35,744 bases of DNA from an uncultured Lachnospiraceae bacterium (GTDB lineage Bacteria; Bacillota; Clostridia; Lachnospirales; Lachnospiraceae), in NCBI GenBank assembly GCA_900314295.1, contig OMUU01000120.1:1-35744 (forward strand). Direction: 5' to 3'. The position numbers were made by a program, and so were the translations under genes. The notes beneath the pieces were generated by a model, which searched no databases, was not told where the DNA came from, and was given only the letters and a program-made list of their open reading frames with translations. Every line of letters begins with the position of its first letter. Positions within the stretch are counted from its first letter, which is position 1. This document shows, piece after piece, positions 31,011 through 35,744 of this stretch.

Positions 31011-32139
31011 TTACTTCGCGTGTTCCTTCTTCTTCAGTGCGGTCCACTTCAGATACGCGTTGATAAACGGATCAAGATCGCCGTCCAGCACGGCGCTGGC
31101 CTGCGCCCGCTCTTCACCCGTACGAAGATCCTTGACCATCGTATACGGCTGAAGGACATAGGAACGGATCTGATGTCCCCACGCAATATCCGTGACTTCT
31201 CCACGAATTCCGGCTTCCTTCTCCGCCTGCTTCTCCTGCTCCAGCATGTACAGCTTTGATTTCAGGACCTGCATTGCCTTGTCCTTATTCATATGCTGAG
31301 ACCGCTCGTTCTGACAGGTAACTACAATGCCGGTCGGAAGATGCGTGATCCGGATTGCCGATGAGGTCTTGTTGATGTGCTGACCGCCGGCACCGCTGGA
31401 ACGATAGGTGTCCACCCGGATATCCTCGTCACGCACCTCAATATCAATATCCTTGTCCAGATCCGGCATCACATCGCAAGACACGAAAGAAGTCTGTCTC
31501 TTCGCCTGCGCGTTAAACGGTGAAATACGCACGAGACGGTGAACACCTGCCTCTGACTTGAGATAGCCGTATGCATTCTCGCCATTGACCTGGAACATAA
31601 CCGACTTGATGCCGGCCTCATCGCCTTCCTGATAGTCCAGCTCCTCAATGCTGAAATGATGTCTCTCCGCCCATCTTGTATACATCCGATAGAGCATTCC
31701 GCACCAGTCCATGGCCTCTGTACCGCCGGCACCCGCATTCAGTCTCACGATTGCGTTGCACGAATCATATTCCTCGGAAAGAAGTGTCTTGATCCGGATG
31801 TTCTCAAGCTTCTCCTTGAATTCATCCAGCATCTCCCGCACTTCTGGAACCACCGACTCATCATCCTCTTCCTCACCCATCTCGATCAGTGTCTCGATGT
31901 CTTCCTTTGAAGATACAAGCTTATTGTAGGTGTCCCGGTCATCCTTCAGATTTCCAAGCTCTCTCGTCTGCTTCTGAGCCTCCTCCGGGTTATCCCAGAA
32001 ATTCGGCTCCTCCATTTTTCTCTCTAACTCTTCGATCCGCTGCTCTTTACCAGCGAGGTCAAAGTGAATCCCTCACTTCCACCAATGGCTGATCGAATGT
32101 CCGGAGTTCCTGTTTCATGTTTTCAAGTTCTACTACCAC
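31011..32139 (-). CDS. prfB: Peptide chain release factor 2 with programmed +1 frameshift
   Basis: RF2 reads UGA and UAA stops. The main frame (31011-32060) holds the SPF recognition motif (VRISPFNAQAKR) and the catalytic GGQ loop (SSGAGGQHINKTSS). The start lies in another frame: GTG 32139 (AGGTGG 8 nt upstream) or ATG 32118. It reads to CTT followed by in-frame TGA at 32059-32061, then C. AGGG a few bases upstream acts as the internal Shine-Dalgarno. Slipping one base forward gives SL-DLAGKEQRI, matching RF2. So low RF2 allows readthrough and self-regulation (established in bacteria). It follows secA, as in other Firmicutes. Confidence 0.95.
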
Positions 32140-32334
32140 CAGCTTCACCACCTTTTGTTCTGTGAACATTTTATTCCGGTTTGGATATCGATAAGGGCCG
32201 GTTCCGAAAACCGGTAATCGGGGCCCTGACACAGAAAAGGAAAATCCCGCAAAAATCCTTCATCCGCCCATCTTTTAAGTACTACAAGGCTGTCGCTCCT
32301 GCATCCTGCATTCAGCCTGGCAGCTTTGCAGACC
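32140..32334. other. secA-prfB intergenic region
   Basis: It has a hairpin CCGGTT/AACCGG near 32200 with no T-run. I see no gene or clear promoter, so prfB may be expressed by readthrough from secA. Confidence 0.35.
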
Positions 32335-32351
32335 CGATATCTCAGATATCG
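32335..32351. other. 17-bp palindrome overlapping the secA stop codon
   Basis: CGATATCT-C-AGATATCG is a perfect palindrome around the secA stop (32342-32344). Confidence 0.5.
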
Positions 32352-34936
32352 AGCGGCGGTGCTCCCTTTCGTCCGTGACACTGCTTATACTTCAGCCCGC
32401 TCCCGCATGGACACGGGTCGTTCGGATAGATCTTTTTCGCCTTTTTCTGAATCGGCTTTTTCTGAGATGTATCGTCCCTGTTCGTTCCGGTGACCTGAGC
32501 CACCTGCTCACGCTCCACCTTTTCCTCAATGCGCACATGGTACAGCAGACGAATCGTGTCCTCCTGGATCGACGCGGTCATCGCATTGAACATGTCATAG
32601 GCCAGCATCTTGTATTCTACCTTCGGATCCTTCTGGCCGTACGCCTGAAGGCCGATTCCCTGGCGCAGCTGCTCCATGTCATCGATGTGATTCATCCATT
32701 TCTCATCGATCACCCGCAGAAGGATAACGCGCTCCAGCTCACGGATCTGCTCCTCGGACTGGAACTGGGCCTCCTTTTCCTCATAAAGCCGGACAGCCTT
32801 ATCCTTAAGGCTCTGCTTCAGCTCCTCCTTGCCCTTCTTCAGAGCATCAACATCTTCCTTCGTGACCTTCTCAAGCGGGATGATCGGAAGAAGCAGACGG
32901 TTCAGCTCATCCAGATCCCAGCTCTCCGGCTCATCTCCGCTCTCTCCGATTGCCCGCTCCACGGTATTGTCGATCGTGTCGTAGATCATCTTCATGATGG
33001 AGTCGCGCATACTCTCGCCATTCAGTACCTGGCGGCGCTCCTTGTAGATAATCTCCCTCTGCTCGTTGTTGACAAGGTCGTAATCCAGAAGATTCTTACG
33101 GATTCCGTAGTTGTTGCCCTCGATCTTCTCCTGTGCCTTCTCGATCGTGGAGGAAAGCATCTTATGATGAATCTCCTCGCCCTCGGACACACCCAGGGAC
33201 TTGAAGACGGACATCAGCTTCTCGGACCCGAACAGACGGAGAAGATCATCCTCCAGGGACAGATAAAAACGGCTTTCACCCGGATCTCCCTGTCGTCCGG
33301 AACGTCCGCGCAGCTGGTTGTCGATACGTCTCGATTCATGGCGCTCCGTTCCGATGACCTTCAGTCCGCCGGCGGCTCTCGCCTCCTCGTCAAGCTTAAT
33401 ATCCGTACCACGGCCCGCCATGTTCGTGGCAATCGTCACGGCACCCGCTTCACCCGCATGGGAGATGATCTCGGCCTCGAGCTCATGATATTTCGCGTTC
33501 AGAACCTGATGAGGAATTCCCTCTCTCTTCAGCATGCGGCTGAGAAGCTCTGATGTATCGATATTTACGGTGCCGACCAGCACCGGCTGTTTCTTCGCAT
33601 GGGATTCCTTGACATCCTCGATGACCGCGCGGTATTTTTCCTTCTTCGTGATGTAAACCGCATCCTCATGATCGATACGGGCCACCGGCCTGTTCGTCGG
33701 AATCTCAATGACATCCATTCCGTAAATATCACGGAACTCCTGCTCCTCCGTCAGCGCGGTACCCGTCATACCCGCCTTCTTCTCATATTTGTTGAAGAAG
33801 TTCTGGAAGGTAATCGTAGCCAGCGTCTTGCTCTCCCGCTTTACCTTTACATGCTCCTTTGCCTCGATCGCCTGATGGAGTCCGTCGGAATATCGACGGC
33901 CCGGAAGCACACGTCCGGTAAACTCATCTACAATATAGACCTGATCGTCCTTGACGATGTAATCGCGGTCCTTGAACATCAGGTTGTGCGCGCGGAGTGC
34001 CAGAATGATATTGTGCTGAATCTCAAGGTTCTCCGGATCGGACAGATTGTCGATATGGAAGAACTGCTCCACTTTTTTGACTCCCTGCTCGGTCAGCGTG
34101 ACGATCTTGTCCTTTTCATTGACGATAAAGTCACCGGTTTCCTCGATCTCCTCGCCCATGATGGCGGTCATCTTGGTAACCTCACCGGAGGCTTCGCCCC
34201 GCTGAAGCTGTGTCGCCAGAATATCGCAGGTCTCGTAGAGCTTCGTGGACTTTCCACTCTGTCCGGAAATAATCAGAGGCGTCCGGGCTTCATCGATCAA
34301 TACCGAGTCAACCTCATCGATAATCGCATAGGCGAGATCTCTCTGTACCATCTGATCCTTGTAAATAACCATGTTGTCACGAAGATAATCAAAGCCGTCC
34401 TCATTGTTTGTGACATACGTGATGTCACAGTTGTACTGGGCGCGGCGCTCGTCATTCTTCATGCTGTTCAGAACGCATCCTACGGTCAGACCCAGGAACT
34501 CATGAACCTTTCCCATCCAGCCGGCGTCACGGCTCGCCAGGTAGTCATTGACAGTGATGATGTGCACCCCTTTTCCGGTGAGCGCATTCAGATACGCCGG
34601 CATCGTGGATACCAGGGTTTTTCCTTCACCGGTCTTCATCTCCGCGATACGCCCCTGATGAAGGATAATTCCGCCGATAATCTGAACTCTGTACGGCTCC
34701 ATGCCGAGCACACGCTTCGCCGCTTCCCTAACGGTTGCGAAAGCTTCCGGAAGAAGATCATCCAGTGTCTCGCCGCCCGCCAGGCGGTCCTTATACTCTT
34801 TTGTCTTGGCGCGAAGCTCATCGTCGCTGAGCGCCTGCATGGCGGGACGATAGGATTCTACCTTGTCTACGATCGGCTCAATTCGTTTTAACTCTCTCTG
34901 GCTGTGTGTGCCAAAGATTCTTTCTGATAATTTCAT
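32342..34936 (-). CDS. secA: Preprotein translocase ATPase SecA
   Basis: SecA drives protein export through SecYEG. The 864-residue protein has Walker [12 protein letters not shown] near residue 100, [19 protein letters not shown], the helicase motifs AGRGTDI and [13 protein letters not shown], and a C-terminal SEC-C zinc motif [17 protein letters not shown] that binds SecB-like partners or phospholipid. The length is usual for Firmicutes. ATG 34936 has GGAGC upstream at a rather long distance. It lies between hpf and prfB. Confidence 0.97.
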   Translation of the reverse strand: MKLSERIFGTHSQRELKRIEPIVDKVESYRPAMQALSDDELRAKTKEYKDRLAGGETLDDLLPEAFATVREAAKRVLGMEPYRVQIIGGIILHQGRIAEMKTGEGKTLVSTMPAYLNALTGKGVHIITVNDYLASRDAGWMGKVHEFLGLTVGCVLNSMKNDERRAQYNCDITYVTNNEDGFDYLRDNMVIYKDQMVQRDLAYAIIDEVDSVLIDEARTPLIISGQSGKSTKLYETCDILATQLQRGEASGEVTKMTAIMGEEIEETGDFIVNEKDKIVTLTEQGVKKVEQFFHIDNLSDPENLEIQHNIILALRAHNLMFKDRDYIVKDDQVYIVDEFTGRVLPGRRYSDGLHQAIEAKEHVKVKRESKTLATITFQNFFNKYEKKAGMTGTALTEEQEFRDIYGMDVIEIPTNRPVARIDHEDAVYITKKEKYRAVIEDVKESHAKKQPVLVGTVNIDTSELLSRMLKREGIPHQVLNAKYHELEAEIISHAGEAGAVTIATNMAGRGTDIKLDEEARAAGGLKVIGTERHESRRIDNQLRGRSGRQGDPGESRFYLSLEDDLLRLFGSEKLMSVFKSLGVSEGEEIHHKMLSSTIEKAQEKIEGNNYGIRKNLLDYDLVNNEQREIIYKERRQVLNGESMRDSIMKMIYDTIDNTVERAIGESGDEPESWDLDELNRLLLPIIPLEKVTKEDVDALKKGKEELKQSLKDKAVRLYEEKEAQFQSEEQIRELERVILLRVIDEKWMNHIDDMEQLRQGIGLQAYGQKDPKVEYKMLAYDMFNAMTASIQEDTIRLLYHVRIEEKVEREQVAQVTGTNRDDTSQKKPIQKKAKKIYPNDPCPCGSGLKYKQCHGRKGAPPLDI

Positions 34937-34969
34937 TCCTAAATTCTAAGCTCCTGTGTGGTTTACGAG

Positions 34970-34990
34970 GAAAAAACGCCTTTCGGCGTC
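34970..34990 (-). terminator. Rho-independent terminator after hpf
   Basis: On the minus strand GACGCC-GAAA-GGCGTC-like pairing (CGCC/GGCG) is followed by six T. It lies between hpf and secA, so secA needs readthrough or its own promoter. Confidence 0.7.
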
Positions 34991-35041
34991 TTTTCCCTCT
35001 GGCAGGTCTGCCGGAAACGATGCGGATCCGAAAATTGCGGA

Positions 35042-35569
35042 TCAGTTTTCCGGTTCAATCAGACCGTAAGTGTTCCCTTTTCTCTTATATACGACATTTA
35101 CCTGGTCGGTGTCCGCATTCATGAACACGAAGAAACTGTGTCCGAGAAGCTCCATCTGCACGCAGGCGTCTTCCGGATACATCGGTTTGATATCAAACTT
35201 CTTCGTGCGGACAATGCGAATCTCCTCATTCTCCATGTAATCGTTATCGATGTATGTCTTCTGGAAGTTGGAAGCAGCCTGTTTCTTGTCAATGATTTTC
35301 GTCTTATACTTGCGAAGCTGACGCTCGATCACCTCTTCTACAAGATCAATGGATACGTACATATCGTTGCTGACCTGCTCGGAACGGATGATTTTGCCTT
35401 TGACAGGAATTGTAACCTCAATTTTCTGTCTTTCCTTTTCCACACTCAGTGTAACGATTACGTTTGTATCCGGTGTGAAATATCTCTCCAGCTTGCTCAG
35501 CTTCTCAGTTACTGCAGCTCTGAGACCATCGGTAATCTCTATGTTCTTTCCACTGATTGTGATATTCAT
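35042..35569 (-). CDS. hpf: Long-form ribosome hibernation promoting factor HPF
   Basis: Long HPF dimerises 70S ribosomes into 100S particles at low growth. The 175-residue product has the N-terminal HPF/RaiA fold (MNITISGKNIEITDGLR to about residue 100) and a C-terminal dimerisation domain (EIRIVRTKKFDIKPMYPEDA to LIEPEN). I chose ATG 35569 because AAAGGAG lies 8 nt upstream; ATG 35596 has none. The gene precedes secA, as in B. subtilis. Confidence 0.96.
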   Translation of the reverse strand: MNITISGKNIEITDGLRAAVTEKLSKLERYFTPDTNVIVTLSVEKERQKIEVTIPVKGKIIRSEQVSNDMYVSIDLVEEVIERQLRKYKTKIIDKKQAASNFQKTYIDNDYMENEEIRIVRTKKFDIKPMYPEDACVQMELLGHSFFVFMNADTDQVNVVYKRKGNTYGLIEPEN

Positions 35570-35617
35570 AAAAACATCTCCTTTCGAGGGGTACATACAC
35601 CCTATTTTGATTAGAAT

Positions 35618-35646
35618 ATTATAACAACAGATTTATCATTCGTAAA
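35618..35646 (-). promoter_or_regulatory. Candidate sigma-A promoter of hpf
   Basis: On the minus strand TTTACG (35641-35646) and TATAAT (35618-35623) are separated by 17 bases. The start would be about 40 bp before hpf. Confidence 0.6.
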
Positions 35647-35685
35647 GTGCAGATAACCCTTGAAAAAAACGGTGAAATAATTATT

Positions 35686-35744
35686 GTTAATGTTCACTCA
35701 CAACTATGTACGGCAAGGATTTTACAGTCCTGTTGCCATTCGCA
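35686..35744 (+). repeat. Dispersed palindromic repeat, family B, copy at the window end
   Basis: It reads GTTAATGTTCAC, then GGCAAGGATTTTACAGTCCT, then GTTGCCATTCGCA, and runs off the window. It lies upstream of the hpf promoter. Confidence 0.65.

Noticed and set aside
32375..34891. Long plus-strand open frames opposite secA (392 and 430 codons)
   Set aside because: They are antisense to clearly conserved secA coding sequence, and the encoded residues have no domain logic.

Overview
The window looks like a chromosomal segment of a Lachnospiraceae-type clostridium (Bacillota). The reasons are the purine-rich Shine-Dalgarno sequences, the hpf-secA-prfB order shared with other Firmicutes, a Tad pilus locus of the clostridial type (DUF6382-FHA protein, DUF5702 protein, short Flp1-like pilin), a long-form HPF and moderate GC content. 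I cannot name the species. I recognised no rRNA, tRNA or CRISPR array.

Layout. (1) 1-1411: murG as a single gene with its own promoter and a strong terminator. (2) 1569-12551, minus strand: a HIT hydrolase followed (upstream in transcription) by a Tad (type IVb pilus) locus. In transcription order this is prepilin peptidase, CpaE/TadZ-like protein, CpaF ATPase, TadB, TadC, Flp pilin, a DUF5702 protein, TadE-like protein 2, a second small prepilin-peptidase-like protein, TadE-like protein 1 and a DUF6382-FHA protein. This locus is unusually rich in short tandem repeats. (3) 13007-17433: a TraX-family membrane protein, a double-Nudix protein, a transglutaminase-like lipoprotein and deoD with a possible attenuator leader. 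(4) 17687-20643: murI and a Na/Pi-cotransporter-like protein with a PhoU-like tail and possible Pho boxes. (5) About 20.91-23.13 kb: an IS605-type element with divergent tnpB (intact) and tnpA (interrupted by an in-frame TGA). (6) 23199-30520, minus strand: glgB with a long Ala/Lys-rich N-terminal extension, tatD, metG and hom. (7) 31011-35569, minus strand: hpf, secA and prfB, with the classic +1 frameshift in prfB.

Two families of non-coding dispersed repeats sit between the genes. Family A is a modular element of about 170-178 bp. It has near-perfect terminal inverted repeats (TGTATAAG...CTTATACA) and internal stem-loops whose sequences differ between copies while pairing is kept. It occurs at 25.5-25.9 kb, as an exact 186-bp tandem duplication, and at 30.55-31.0 kb. 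Family B is a shorter palindromic element with ends like GTTACTGTTCAC and a core like GGATTTTACAGTCCTG. It is found at both ends of the window, at 18.8 kb and at 29.2 kb.

As a whole the window is core housekeeping (cell wall, translation, secretion, purine, methionine/threonine and glycogen metabolism) around one accessory surface-appendage locus. The most unusual signals are the structured repeat families, the tandem-repeat load of the Tad locus, and the TnpB element whose transposase partner appears to be dead.
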